Shown: piece after piece, positions 49,849 to 58,140 of the stretch | Layout: each line of letters starts with the position of its first letter | How positions within the stretch are numbered: position 1 is the stretch's first letter | NCBI RefSeq assembly: GCF_018603905.1 | Contig: NZ_JAHFZZ010000026.1 | Span: 1-64,000 of the forward strand | Length of the DNA stretch: 64,000 nt | Direction of reading: 5' to 3' | DNA from: Nonomuraea sp. NEAU-A123 | GTDB taxonomy: Bacteria; Actinomycetota; Actinomycetes; Streptosporangiales; Streptosporangiaceae | Position numbers and translations under genes: made by a program | The notes under the pieces: generated by a model | Database searches by the model: none | The model's input: only the letters and a program-made list of their open reading frames with translations | What the model was told of the DNA's origin: nothing

Positions 49849-51053
49849 CAGTCATGCACCGAACCGTCGAGGCGCCGGGCGACAGGCAGGTAGCGAGCCT
49901 CGTAGGGGAAGCGCGCGGCCGCCTTCTCGTCGTACTCGACGTCGAGGCCGGGCTCCTCTGACGGGTACAGCATGCCGTCGGACAGCGTCACTCCGCTGCG
50001 GAAGACCTCCGCGGTCTCGTCCGCGTGGCCCATGTACTCCTGGATGCCGAAGTTCGGCACCGAGATGTCGACGTGCACCGCGGCGGCGAGGGTGATCGGC
50101 GAGAGGTCCGTCGCCCCGTGTGAACCGGTGCGGACCTGGTAGAGCGCGGCCAGGTCGAAGATCCGGCGCAGGTGCGTGATCCCGCCGGCGTGGACGACCG
50201 TGGTGCGTACGTAGTCGATGAGCTGCTCGGTGATGAGGTGCTGGACGTCCCAGATGGAGGTCAGCGCTTCGCCCACCGCGATCGGCGTCGTCGTGTGCTG
50301 CCGGATGAGCCGGAACGACTCCTGGTTCTCGGCCGGGGTCGGGTCCTCCATCCAGAACAGCCGGCAGTCCTCGACCCGCTTGCCGAAGCGGGCCGCCTCG
50401 ATGGGAGTGAGCCGGTGGTGGATGTCGTGCAGGAGGTGGAAGCCGAAACCGAAGCGCTCGCGGACGGCTTCGAGGTAGGTCGGCGCGAACCCGAGGTAGG
50501 CCTCGGTGTCCCAGGGCTGCTCGTCGGGCAGCGAGGTCGCGGCCGGCTCGTACACCTTGCCCTTGCGGACTCCGTAGGTGCCGCCGACGTTCGGGACGGC
50601 GGCCTGGGCGCGTACGGCCTTGTAGCCGAGATCGAGAAACCGCTCGACATCGTCGAGCAGGGCGGGGACGTCCGCGCCGCTGGCGTGCGAGTAGACCATG
50701 ACGCCGTCGCGGGATCGGCCGCCGAGCAGTTGGTAGACCGGCAGGCCGGCGACCTTGCCCTTGATGTCCCACAGGGCCGTGTCCACGGCGGAGATCGCCG
50801 TCATCGTGACGGGGCCGCGGCGCCAGTACGCGCCACGGTAGAGGTACTGCCACATGTCCTCGATGCGCGCCGGATCCTTGCCGATCAGCAGGGGCACGAG
50901 GTGCTCCTGCAGGTAGCTCGCGACGGCGAGCTCACGACCGTTCAGGGTGGCGTCGCCGAGGCCGGTCACGCCGTCAGACGTCGTGATGCGCAAGGTGACG
51001 AAGGTCCGCCCCGGGGAGGCGACGAACACCTCGGCACGCTCGATCTTGCTCAC
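49845..51053 (-). CDS. manD: D-mannonate dehydratase family protein (enolase superfamily ManD)
   Basis: 402 residues from the GTG at 51053, which has GAAGGAG eight bases upstream; a GTG at 51062 touches that site and is unlikely. Enolase-superfamily signs: AISAVDTALWDIKGK, YSHASGAD (ManD-type), HLLHDIHHRLTPIEAARFGK with the metal Asp and catalytic His, FWMEDPTPAE (metal Glu) and GEALTS. Dehydrates D-mannonate (or D-gluconate in some members) to 2-keto-3-deoxygluconate. KDG kinase and aldolase are not in the window. Confidence 0.88.
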   Translation of the reverse strand: MSKIERAEVFVASPGRTFVTLRITTSDGVTGLGDATLNGRELAVASYLQEHLVPLLIGKDPARIEDMWQYLYRGAYWRRGPVTMTAISAVDTALWDIKGKVAGLPVYQLLGGRSRDGVMVYSHASGADVPALLDDVERFLDLGYKAVRAQAAVPNVGGTYGVRKGKVYEPAATSLPDEQPWDTEAYLGFAPTYLEAVRERFGFGFHLLHDIHHRLTPIEAARFGKRVEDCRLFWMEDPTPAENQESFRLIRQHTTTPIAVGEALTSIWDVQHLITEQLIDYVRTTVVHAGGITHLRRIFDLAALYQVRTGSHGATDLSPITLAAAVHVDISVPNFGIQEYMGHADETAEVFRSGVTLSDGMLYPSEEPGLDVEYDEKAAARFPYEARYLPVARRLDGSVHDW

Positions 51054-51138
51054 AGGTCCCACTCCTTCGGACAGTCTTCATCGTGGTCGGCAGGCTGCGT
51101 CAGGAGGCGGCCACTAGTCGAGCAGTACTGATATACAA

Positions 51139-51157
51139 GCATCTGTCGCACAGATGC
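51139..51157. promoter_or_regulatory. GntR-type operator of the sugar-acid locus
   Basis: GCATCTGT-cgc-ACAGATGC: perfect 8-bp arms with a 3-base centre, between the divergent manD operon and the GntR gene. Confidence 0.65.
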
Positions 51158-51224
51158 GCAATAGCGGTTGTGCGCCCGCCGAAGGTCTGCTCGCTCAGGC
51201 ATCCTGCCCCGGTAGGGTGAGCGT

Positions 51225-51935
51225 GTGGCCGGATCGAATCAGCGGCGGACCAGCCGACGCACTGTCTACGAGGCCCTGCGCCGCAAGGTCCTGACCCTCG
51301 AGCTCCCGCCGGGGACGGCCCTGTCCGAGAACGAGCTGGCGGCCTCGCTCAAGGTGAGCCGCACACCGGTCCGGGAGAGTCTGATCCTGCTGTCCGAAGA
51401 GGGCCTGGTCCAGATTTTTCCCCAGGTCGGGTCGTTCGTCTCGCGTGTCGACCCGGCCAGGGTGGCCGACGCGCAGTTCCTCCGCGAGGCCGTGGAGATG
51501 GCCTCCCTCGAGGATCTGCCGGCCGAGCTCGACTCCCAACTGGTCGACGCACTCCGGCGCAACCTCAGGGAGCAGCAGCGGCCGGGCCTCGATCTCGAGG
51601 GGTTCTTCGAGCTCGATGAGGCGTTCCACCAAGGCCTGCTGCGGCTGAGCGGGCATGGCAGCGCCTGGACGACCGTGGCCTCGGCCAAGGGGCATCTCGA
51701 CCGCGCCCGCCGGCTCGGCCTCCACGAGACTCCGGCGACGGACTTCGCCGCCCAGCACGTCCAGATCCTCGACGCGGTGCTCGCCGGCGACGTCGCGCTG
51801 GCCCGCACGGCCATGCGCACCCACCTGAGAGCCGTCTTCAACGACGTCGAACGCATCCGGGAGCACTCGCCCGAGCTGTTCGCGACGGATTCGGGATCGG
51901 CCCCGGTGCGCCGCAACGTCGTCGTCTGGGAGTAG
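51225..51935 (+). CDS. GntR-family regulator, FadR/FCD type
   Basis: 236 residues. Winged helix: TVYEALRRKVLTLELPPGTALSENELAASLKVSRTPVRESLILLSEEGLV (about 13-62). The C-terminal helical FCD domain carries metal-ligand-like residues (DEAFHQGLL, DFAAQHVQILDAVLAGD, AMRTHLRAV). Such regulators sense hexuronates or related acids. Divergent from the manD-uxuB-MFS-dehydrogenase operon, with a palindrome in the gap. GTG start at 51225. Confidence 0.88.
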   Translation: MAGSNQRRTSRRTVYEALRRKVLTLELPPGTALSENELAASLKVSRTPVRESLILLSEEGLVQIFPQVGSFVSRVDPARVADAQFLREAVEMASLEDLPAELDSQLVDALRRNLREQQRPGLDLEGFFELDEAFHQGLLRLSGHGSAWTTVASAKGHLDRARRLGLHETPATDFAAQHVQILDAVLAGDVALARTAMRTHLRAVFNDVERIREHSPELFATDSGSAPVRRNVVVWE

Positions 51936-51948
51936 CCGCCGGGCTTGA

Positions 51949-51967
51949 GTCTCCAGTAAGGGGAGAC
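51949..51967. promoter_or_regulatory. MerR-type promoter dyad
   Basis: GTCTCC (51949-51954) and GGAGAC (51962-51967) with a 7-base centre, 14 bases before the MerR-family start. The TTGA at 51945 and the dyad in a stretched spacer suit MerR-activated promoters. Confidence 0.6.
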
Positions 51968-51981
51968 GCGAAGGTGAGGGC

Positions 51982-52920
51982 ATGGACGGCGACACGCTCT
52001 ACTCGATCGGCGAGTTGGCCCGGCGGACCGGGCTGACGGTCAAGACCATCCGGTTCTACTCCGATCAGGGGATCGTGCCGCCTGCCGACCGCAGCCCGGC
52101 CGGCTACCGCCGCTACGGCATCGACGCCCTCGCCCGCCTGGAGCTCGTACGGACGCTGCGCGACCTGGGGCTGGACCTGCCCACGATCCGGAAGGTCGTG
52201 GACCGGGAGGTCTCGCTCACCGAGGTCGCCGCGGCGCACGCCGACGCGCTGGATGTGCAGATCCGCACCCTTCGGCTGCGGCGCGCGGTGCTGACGGCGG
52301 TGGCCAGGCGCGGGTCCACACCTGAGGAGATGGATCTCATGCACCAACTGGCCAAACTCTCCGAGGACGAACGCCGGCGGCTGATCGGCGATTTCCTCGA
52401 CACCGCCTTCGGTGGCCTGGCGGACAACCCCGCGTTCGCCGGGGCCATGCGCTCGATGACCCCCGAGTTGCCCGACAATCCCGAGGCCGAGCAGGTCGAG
52501 GCATGGGTGGAGCTGGCCGAACTGTCCCAGGACCCGGACTTCCGGGCCGGCCTGCGGCGCATGGCCGAGCAGTACGCGGCCGAGCGGGCCCAGGGCGACA
52601 CCACGGTCCTGCGCCGCGACTCCGCCGCGATGGTCCGCGAGGAGGCCGGCCCGGCCGTGGCGGCCGGCCTCGACCCGGCCTCGACCCAGGCCGACGCGGT
52701 CGTCGCGGCGGTCACGGCTCGATACGCGGACGTTTTCGGCTGCCCCGACGATGCCGATCTCCGGCGGCGGCTGTTGGCGCGGTTGGAGAGCGTGAACGAT
52801 CCTCGCCGGGAGAGATATCTCCGGCTGCTCGCGGTGATCAACGGTTGGCCGGCCCCGGAGAGCCTGGCGCCGGTGCTCGACTGGTTCGTCCGGGCCCTGC
52901 GCGCCCGGATGCCGGGGTAG
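51982..52920 (+). CDS. MerR-family transcriptional regulator with long sensor domain
   Basis: 312 residues. N terminus YSIGELARRTGLTVKTIRFYSDQGIVPPADRSPAGYRRYG is the MerR winged helix; the coiled-coil dimer helix follows (about 75-115). The C-terminal ~190 residues are helical (LIGDFLDTAFGGLADNPAFAGAMRSM and onward) and probably sense a hydrophobic ligand, as in TipA/multidrug-type members. ATG 51982 with GAAGGTGAGGGC upstream. The upstream dyad suggests autoregulation. No obvious target gene is adjacent. Confidence 0.9.
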   Translation: MDGDTLYSIGELARRTGLTVKTIRFYSDQGIVPPADRSPAGYRRYGIDALARLELVRTLRDLGLDLPTIRKVVDREVSLTEVAAAHADALDVQIRTLRLRRAVLTAVARRGSTPEEMDLMHQLAKLSEDERRRLIGDFLDTAFGGLADNPAFAGAMRSMTPELPDNPEAEQVEAWVELAELSQDPDFRAGLRRMAEQYAAERAQGDTTVLRRDSAAMVREEAGPAVAAGLDPASTQADAVVAAVTARYADVFGCPDDADLRRRLLARLESVNDPRRERYLRLLAVINGWPAPESLAPVLDWFVRALRARMPG

Positions 52921-52996
52921 CGGAGAGCGTATCCGGGGTCAGGGGATCGCCAGGATAACCCCTCGATCCATCACTATATGTATTAATCTAGCAACC

Positions 52997-53797
52997 GTGA
53001 GTAACAGAGTCGATGTCGGCGCCCCTCCTTTTCGCCGTACGATCATCCGCGTGCTGCACCGCATTGGGCGGCGCGGCGCCTCTCTGGCGTTCGTCGGGCT
53101 GCTGAGCCTGGCCATCGGCGCTTCCCTGGCGTATGTACCGGCCGACCAGCGGGTGGCCCCCGGATACGCCATGCTGGCCTCCATCGCTCCCCTGAGCGTG
53201 TGGGCCCTGGTCTGGTGTGCCACCGGCGCTCTGTGCCTGGTGCAGATGTTCATGCGCTCAGATCGCGTGGCCTTCGCCGTCGCCACCGCCCTGCTCCTGT
53301 TGTATGGCCTGGTGTACCTGTTCTCCACCTTCACCGGCGTCAACCCGCGGGGGTGGGTCGGCGGCGCGGTCTGGCTGGCCTTCGGCGGCTGGATCGCGCT
53401 GATCGCCACCTGGCCCGAGGCCGTCGAGGTGAGCCGCTTCCCGGGTGGCGAGGCCGAGCCGGAGGCCGTGATCGTCGCCGACGAAGCCGGGGTCATCCAG
53501 TCGTGGAACCCGCAAGCCGCGAACCTGTTCGGCTGGACCATTGACGAGGCGGTCGGACGATCGCTGACGATGCTGATGCCGTCCCGCTTCCGCGCCCAGC
53601 ACTCCGCCGGACTCGCCCGGGTGCGCTCCACCGGTCGCTCGGACCTGGCCGGGCGGATCATCCCGCTGGTCGGCCTGCACCGCGACGGCACCGAGTTCGC
53701 CATCGCCCTGACCGTCAACGCCTGGCACAGCGATGACGGAGTCACCTATACCGGCGTGATCCGGCCCATCGGAGGTGGCAGTGTCCAGCCTGAGTAA
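52997..53797 (+). CDS. Membrane protein with cytoplasmic PAS domain
   Basis: 266 residues. About four membrane helices in the first 140 residues (RRGASLAFVGLLSLAIGASLA, IAPLSVWALVWCATGALCLVQM, VAFAVATALLLLYGLVYLF, GWVGGAVWLAFGGWIALIATW). Then a PAS domain: EAVIVADEAGVIQSWNPQAANLFGWTIDEAVGRSLTMLMP, and a PAC-like end RDGTEFAIALTVNAWHSDDGVTYTGVIRPI. No kinase, cyclase or other output domain follows, so its signal must go to a partner. The GTG start of the next gene lies inside its last codons, making that protein the best candidate. Confidence 0.8.
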   Translation: MSNRVDVGAPPFRRTIIRVLHRIGRRGASLAFVGLLSLAIGASLAYVPADQRVAPGYAMLASIAPLSVWALVWCATGALCLVQMFMRSDRVAFAVATALLLLYGLVYLFSTFTGVNPRGWVGGAVWLAFGGWIALIATWPEAVEVSRFPGGEAEPEAVIVADEAGVIQSWNPQAANLFGWTIDEAVGRSLTMLMPSRFRAQHSAGLARVRSTGRSDLAGRIIPLVGLHRDGTEFAIALTVNAWHSDDGVTYTGVIRPIGGGSVQPE

Positions 53798-54248
53798 CCT
53801 CCTCATCCAGTTCTCCGTCGGCATCGTCCCGCTGGGCGTGGCCTACCTCGCCTTCCGCTCCGCCACCGACGCGAACAAGAAGACGCAACAGACCGCGCTG
53901 CTGCAGGCCGAACGCCATGCCGAGCTCGAACGCTCCAAGGTCGACGCCGACGCCTTCCTCCGCGCCAAAACGATCTACGAAGACGCGCTGACCCAGATGG
54001 AGCGGCAGGTGGGCCGCTTGCAGGATCAAGCCACCCGGGTCAGCGCCGACCTGGCCAGCGAGCAGACCGGCTCCGCCGCGATGCGCGAGCAGATCCGCCA
54101 GTTCCAGGCCCAGATCCGCGCCCTCGAACGCACCGTGGCAGCGCTGCGCGGCCAGCTCATCGCGGCGGGGCTTTCCCCCGTATCCGGCCCCGAGACCACC
54201 GGGCCTCATATGATCGGCGGCCCGCCGCGCCCCCGAGCGTCCGAATGA
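53781..54248 (+). CDS. Membrane-anchored coiled-coil protein overlapping the PAS gene
   Basis: 155 residues from the GTG at 53781 (GGAGG five bases upstream; a GTG at 53775 touches that site). One N-terminal membrane helix (LLIQFSVGIVPLGVAYLAFR), then ~110 residues of coiled coil with heptad-like pattern (NKKTQQTALLQAERHAELERSKVDADAFLRAKTIY, MERQVGRLQDQATRVSADLASEQ, IRQFQAQIRALERTVAALRGQL) and a Pro/Gly tail. Overlaps the PAS gene by 17 bases. Layout resembles phage-tail or holin-associated small proteins, but no phage genes surround it. Function unknown; probably a partner of the PAS protein. Confidence 0.7.
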   Translation: MSSLSNLLIQFSVGIVPLGVAYLAFRSATDANKKTQQTALLQAERHAELERSKVDADAFLRAKTIYEDALTQMERQVGRLQDQATRVSADLASEQTGSAAMREQIRQFQAQIRALERTVAALRGQLIAAGLSPVSGPETTGPHMIGGPPRPRASE

Positions 54249-54311
54249 GGCGGCCGGATCTCGCGTGCTGTCGCTAGGATCGGCGCCACCTCAACGGTGG
54301 AGGGACCGGTA

Positions 54312-54797
54312 ATGATCATGGAGACTGAGACGCTCCTCGCAGCCCTGAACAGCCAGCGCGATCACGTGCTCGGGATCCTGGACGGCCTTCCGGAGGACGC
54401 GCTGCGACGGCCGGTGCTGCCGTCGGGCTGGACGTGTCTGGGGTTGGTCCGGCACCTCGCCCTCGACGTCGAGCGATTCTGGTTCCGCGCCGTCGTCGGC
54501 GGCGAATCGGTCGATCTCGAAACCGGGGACGCCGCCTGGCGGGTCGCCCCTGACGTGACGGCCGAGGCGGTGTTCGGCCTGTATCGGCGGGAGACGGAGC
54601 TGGCGAACGCCGTCATCGCCGCCACCCCTCTCGATGCCCCACCGCTCTGGTGGCCCGCCGACCTCTTCGGCGACTCGCCGCCCCGCGACCTGCGTACGGT
54701 CATCCTGCATGTGATCACCGAGACCGCGTGTCACGCCGGGCACCTCGACGCCGCCCGCGAGCTGACCGACGGCAGAACCTGGCTGGTCCTGACGTAG
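54312..54797 (+). CDS. DinB-like (DUF664) protein
   Basis: 161 residues from ATG 54312 (GGAGGG seven bases upstream). Four-helix bundle: LLAALNSQRDHVLGILDGLPEDALRRPVLPSGWTCLGLVRHLALDVERFWF, then LITETACHAGHLDAARELTDGRTWL-type end, here HVITETACHAGHLDAARELTDG. The three His (in VRHLALD, LHVITE, CHAGHLD) are the usual metal site. Related proteins are thiol transferases or have no known role. Single gene. Confidence 0.85.
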   Translation: MIMETETLLAALNSQRDHVLGILDGLPEDALRRPVLPSGWTCLGLVRHLALDVERFWFRAVVGGESVDLETGDAAWRVAPDVTAEAVFGLYRRETELANAVIAATPLDAPPLWWPADLFGDSPPRDLRTVILHVITETACHAGHLDAARELTDGRTWLVLT

Positions 54798-54834
54798 CCG
54801 CGCCCATCCGGTCCGTCCAGATAAGGTGGCGGGC

Positions 54835-55827
54835 GTGAAAGATCGACCGGCGGGGCTTGATGAGCGGGCGTTGCGCGACATCCTGGGCGCGTGGGGGATC
54901 GGGGCGGTTTCGCTGGACTACGCGCCGGTCGGGTTCGGGGACTACCACTGGGTCGCGGCCGATGCCGATGGGCCGCGGTGGTTCGTCACGGTCGCGGATC
55001 TGACGCAGAAGGGCCCGGTCGAGGAAGGCTCCGCGGAGAGCGGGCTGCGGCAGGCCATGGACACCGCCGTCGCCCTGCGCGAGCAGGGGCTGGACTTCGT
55101 CGTCGCGCCCTTGGCGACCGGCCGAGGCGAATCGCTCCGGCTGCTCGGCGAACGGCATGCGGTGAGCGTGTTTCCGCTGGTGCACGGGCGCACGGGGGAT
55201 TTCGGCGAGAGCCTGGCGGCCGGCGAGCGTGCTGCGGTCGTGGAGATGCTCGCCGAGTTGCACCGTACGGGGGCGCCGGCGTCGACTCCCGTTCGGCCGC
55301 TGCGCATTCCGGCGCGGGATCGGCTGGAGGATGCCATCCAGGCGTCGGGCGGGGGCTGGCAGGGCGGGCCGTACGCCGAACCTGCCCGAGCGCTGGTGGC
55401 CGGCTGCGCCGGGAGGTTACGGGAGCGGCTGGACGAGTTCGATCGGCGAGCCGACGAGGTGCGCGGCGAGCAGCTCGTGGTGACCCACGGCGAGCCGCAT
55501 CCCGGCAACCTCGTGCTGGCCGACGGCGGGCCACTGCTGGTGGACTGGGACACGGTGGGGCTGGCGCTGCCCGAGCGGGATCTGTGGCTGGTCGCCGATG
55601 GGCCGGATGACCTGGCGCGGTACGCGGACATCACCGGGCGGCGGCCCGACCCGGAGATCATGGACCTCTACCGGCTGCGATGGGCCATCGAGGACGTGGC
55701 CCTCTACGTGGACGACTTCCGCAGGCCCCATGAGAGCGGCGCCGACAGCCGCCAGGCGTGGGAGGCGCTCACAGACACCGTGCGCGGGCTCGTCGAGCAG
55801 GTGGCCGAGGCGCGGAAGGGCGGCTAG
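54835..55827 (+). CDS. Aminoglycoside phosphotransferase-family kinase-like protein
   Basis: 330 residues from GTG 54835 (54826 is an in-frame alternative). The catalytic loop LVVTHGEPHPGNLVLADGGPLLVDWDTVGLALPERDLW has the HGxxHxxN and DWD motifs of the APH/choline-kinase fold. The N-lobe (VGFGDYHWVAADADGPRWFVTVADLTQKG) lacks an obvious VxK lysine (position held by VTVADL), so nucleotide handling may differ. Could phosphorylate a small molecule; not necessarily antibiotic resistance. Convergent with the next gene, overlapping by 4 bases. Confidence 0.82.
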   Translation: MKDRPAGLDERALRDILGAWGIGAVSLDYAPVGFGDYHWVAADADGPRWFVTVADLTQKGPVEEGSAESGLRQAMDTAVALREQGLDFVVAPLATGRGESLRLLGERHAVSVFPLVHGRTGDFGESLAAGERAAVVEMLAELHRTGAPASTPVRPLRIPARDRLEDAIQASGGGWQGGPYAEPARALVAGCAGRLRERLDEFDRRADEVRGEQLVVTHGEPHPGNLVLADGGPLLVDWDTVGLALPERDLWLVADGPDDLARYADITGRRPDPEIMDLYRLRWAIEDVALYVDDFRRPHESGADSRQAWEALTDTVRGLVEQVAEARKGG

Positions 55828-56480
55828 GCCTCCAGCAGGCGGAGGGTCGGGTCGGAGATCACCAGGTCGGCGCGCGGGCGGGTGCCGCTGACCAGGGTCG
55901 CGTTCCGCTGGTCGGTCCCCATCACCCAGGCCACGGCCGCGTCGTGCTCCTTGCCGAACTGTTCGTGGCGGGCGACGAGCCGCCGCACCCGTTCGGCCTC
56001 GTCGAGATCGCAGTACCAGACCTCGTCGAGCACGGGCCGGACCCGCGCCCAGTCGCCCTGGTCGAACAGCAGGTAGTTGCCCTCGGTGACGATGAGGCGG
56101 GCGGTCCGCGGGATCGGGATGCTGCCCGCGATCGGCTGTTCCAGGTCGCGTTCGAACGCGGGGGCGTAGATCACGTCGTCCTCGTCCTCGCGCAGGCGGC
56201 GGAGCAGCGCGGCGTAGCCGGCGGCGTCGAAGGTGTCAGGGGCGCCCTTGCGGTCGCGGCGGCCGAGCCGGTCGAGTTCCACGTCGGCGAGGTGGAAGCC
56301 GTCCATCGGCACGTGCGCCACCCAGTCGAGCGCGGGCTGGTCCTGCCGCAGCAGCCGGACCAGGTGCTCGGCGAGCGTCGACTTGCCGGCTCCGGGGCTG
56401 CCCGTGATGCCCAGCACCGCGCGGCGGCCGTCGTGTACGAGGGAGCGGGCCCGGGCGGCCAGGTCGGTGAGGGTCGTCAT
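55824..56480 (-). CDS. P-loop nucleoside/nucleotide kinase-family sugar kinase (FrcK-like)
   Basis: 218 residues. Walker A GITGSPGAGKSTLAEHL (near 24-40), VPMDGFHLADVELDRLGRRDRKGAPDTFDAAGYAALL as in uridine kinase/pantothenate kinase relatives, LIVTEGNYLLFD and RVRRLVARHEQFGK. This family accompanies sugar ABC operons (for example frcK of Sinorhizobium fructose uptake, as I recall) and probably phosphorylates the imported sugar. ATG overlaps the preceding stop (ATGA). Last gene of the operon. Confidence 0.85.
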   Translation of the reverse strand: MTTLTDLAARARSLVHDGRRAVLGITGSPGAGKSTLAEHLVRLLRQDQPALDWVAHVPMDGFHLADVELDRLGRRDRKGAPDTFDAAGYAALLRRLREDEDDVIYAPAFERDLEQPIAGSIPIPRTARLIVTEGNYLLFDQGDWARVRPVLDEVWYCDLDEAERVRRLVARHEQFGKEHDAAVAWVMGTDQRNATLVSGTRPRADLVISDPTLRLLEA

Positions 56481-57361
56481 CGAGTCTGGCTCGCGTGGAG
56501 TTGGCCGGTGATGAAGCCGTGGGCCTGGCGGGCCAGGTCCTCGCCGTCGGACCACAGGTTGCGCCAGACGGCCAGGTCGTTCGACAGGCCGCGCGCCACC
56601 ACGGCCGAGGAGAAGGACTCGAAGGTGATCGGGCCCCGGTAGCCGATGTCGGCCAGCGCGTGGAAGAACGAGGTGAAGTCCAGGTGCCCGGAGCCGAGGT
56701 AGCCGCGGTGGTTCTCGCCGATGTGGACGTAGCCGAGCCGGTCTCCGACCTCGCGCACCGGCCGTACGAGATCGTCCTCTTCGATGTTCATATGGTAAGT
56801 GTCGAGGTGAATGAGGACATTGTCCTCCCCGATGTCGTCGGCGAGCCGGAGCGCGTCGCGCGCGGTGTTGATGACGTTGGTCTCGTAGCGGTTGCAGATC
56901 TCCAGGCCGAGCGTCATGCCGCGCCGCCGCGCCTCCTGCGCCAGGCCGCGCAGCACCGACACCACGTGGTGGCGCCCGGCGTCGGTGAGCGGGCGGTCGT
57001 ACTTGCCCAGGGCGCTGTAGAGGGCGCCGGTGAAGTGCGTGCCGCCGAGCTCGTCGGTGATGGCGAGCGAGTCCTGCAGCAGTTTCTCGCCACGCGCCAC
57101 CACGTCGGCGTCGTCGCTGGAGACGTCGGCGTCGAAGGCGAGTCCGCGCGAGCACGCCACGCCGAGGCCGGCGGAGCGCAGGGCGTCGCGCGCGGCCGGG
57201 ACGTCGAGGTTGGCGGAGTCGTGCAGGGACAGTTCGAGCAGGTCGAAGCCGGTCTCCTTGGTCTTGCGGATCGCGTGCTCCACCGACGCGGGCGTGGTGT
57301 CGCCGGCCCAGACGAGGGCGTGCACGCCGATGGGGTTGGTCGTGGTGGCGGTGAGGGTCAT
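56477..57361 (-). CDS. TIM-barrel sugar isomerase/epimerase, D-tagatose/psicose 3-epimerase type
   Basis: 294 residues. Metal ligands as expected for the xylose-isomerase-like TIM barrel: LGLEICNRYETNVINTARDAL (Glu), LIHLDTYHMNIEEDDLVRPV (Asp and His), YVHIGENHRGYLGSGHLDF (His), GPITFESFSS (Glu). The LDTYHMNIEE signature is that of D-tagatose 3-epimerase/D-psicose 3-epimerase relatives. It would convert one ketose into another before phosphorylation by the next gene product. Lies 32 bases after the ABC ATPase gene. Confidence 0.88.
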   Translation of the reverse strand: MTLTATTTNPIGVHALVWAGDTTPASVEHAIRKTKETGFDLLELSLHDSANLDVPAARDALRSAGLGVACSRGLAFDADVSSDDADVVARGEKLLQDSLAITDELGGTHFTGALYSALGKYDRPLTDAGRHHVVSVLRGLAQEARRRGMTLGLEICNRYETNVINTARDALRLADDIGEDNVLIHLDTYHMNIEEDDLVRPVREVGDRLGYVHIGENHRGYLGSGHLDFTSFFHALADIGYRGPITFESFSSAVVARGLSNDLAVWRNLWSDGEDLARQAHGFITGQLHASQTR

Positions 57362-57393
57362 CGTGGTGCTTTCTGTTGATCGTTGGAAGGGGC

Positions 57394-58140
57394 TCACTGG
57401 CTGACGGCCCCGGTGACGAGAGAGACGATCTCCTCGCCGCTCGTCTCGGACGTACGGCGCCCACCGACGCAGCGGCCGGCGCGCATCACCCAGACGTGGT
57501 CGCTCAGCTTCATGACCTGCGCGAAGTTGTGGCTGATGAGGAGCACCGTGTGCCCCTCGTCGCGCAGGCGCAGGATGAGCTCCTCGACCCGGGCCGTCTC
57601 CTGGACGCCGAGCGCGGCCGTCGGCTCGTCCATGATGACGAGCCGGGAGCTGAAGCCCGCCGCGCGGCAGATGGCGACGGCCTGGCGCTGCCCGCCGGAC
57701 AGCCGCCGGACGCGGGACTTCACCGCGGGGACGTTGACCGCGAGCGTGGAGACCATCTCCCGCGCGCGGGCCTGCATCGCCCGCCGGTCCAGGAACGCGA
57801 TGGGACCGAACCCGCGGACGAGTTCGCGGTTGAGGAAGAGGTTCTGCCACACGGTGAGGTCCTCGACGAGGGCCAGGTTCTGGTGGACGGTCTCGATGCC
57901 GGCCTTGCGGGCTTCGTCGGGGGAGTGGAAGTCGGTCTCTTCCCCGTCGAAGATGATGTGGCCGTTGTCCGGCCGGTGGATGCCGGAGACGCAGCGGACC
58001 AGCGTGGACTTGCCCGCGCCGTTGTCGCCGACCAGGGCGGTGATCTCGCCTTGGCGCAGGGAGAGCGAGACGTCGGCGAGGGCGCGGACGTTGCCGAACG
58101 ACAGGGACACGTTCCGGCATTCGAGCAGGGTGTTCGTCAT
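57394..58140 (-). CDS. Sugar ABC transporter ATP-binding protein (FrcA-like, single domain)
   Basis: 248 residues, one ABC domain rather than the double RbsA type: Walker A ALVGDNGAGKSTLVR, Q-loop ETVHQNLAL, signature RLSGGQRQAVAICRAA, Walker B RLVIMDEPTAAL and the switch His in LLISHNF. Energises the importer encoded next to it. ATGA overlap with the permease stop. Single-domain ATPases of this kind are the Frc arrangement. Confidence 0.93.
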   Translation of the reverse strand: MTNTLLECRNVSLSFGNVRALADVSLSLRQGEITALVGDNGAGKSTLVRCVSGIHRPDNGHIIFDGEETDFHSPDEARKAGIETVHQNLALVEDLTVWQNLFLNRELVRGFGPIAFLDRRAMQARAREMVSTLAVNVPAVKSRVRRLSGGQRQAVAICRAAGFSSRLVIMDEPTAALGVQETARVEELILRLRDEGHTVLLISHNFAQVMKLSDHVWVMRAGRCVGGRRTSETSGEEIVSLVTGAVSQ

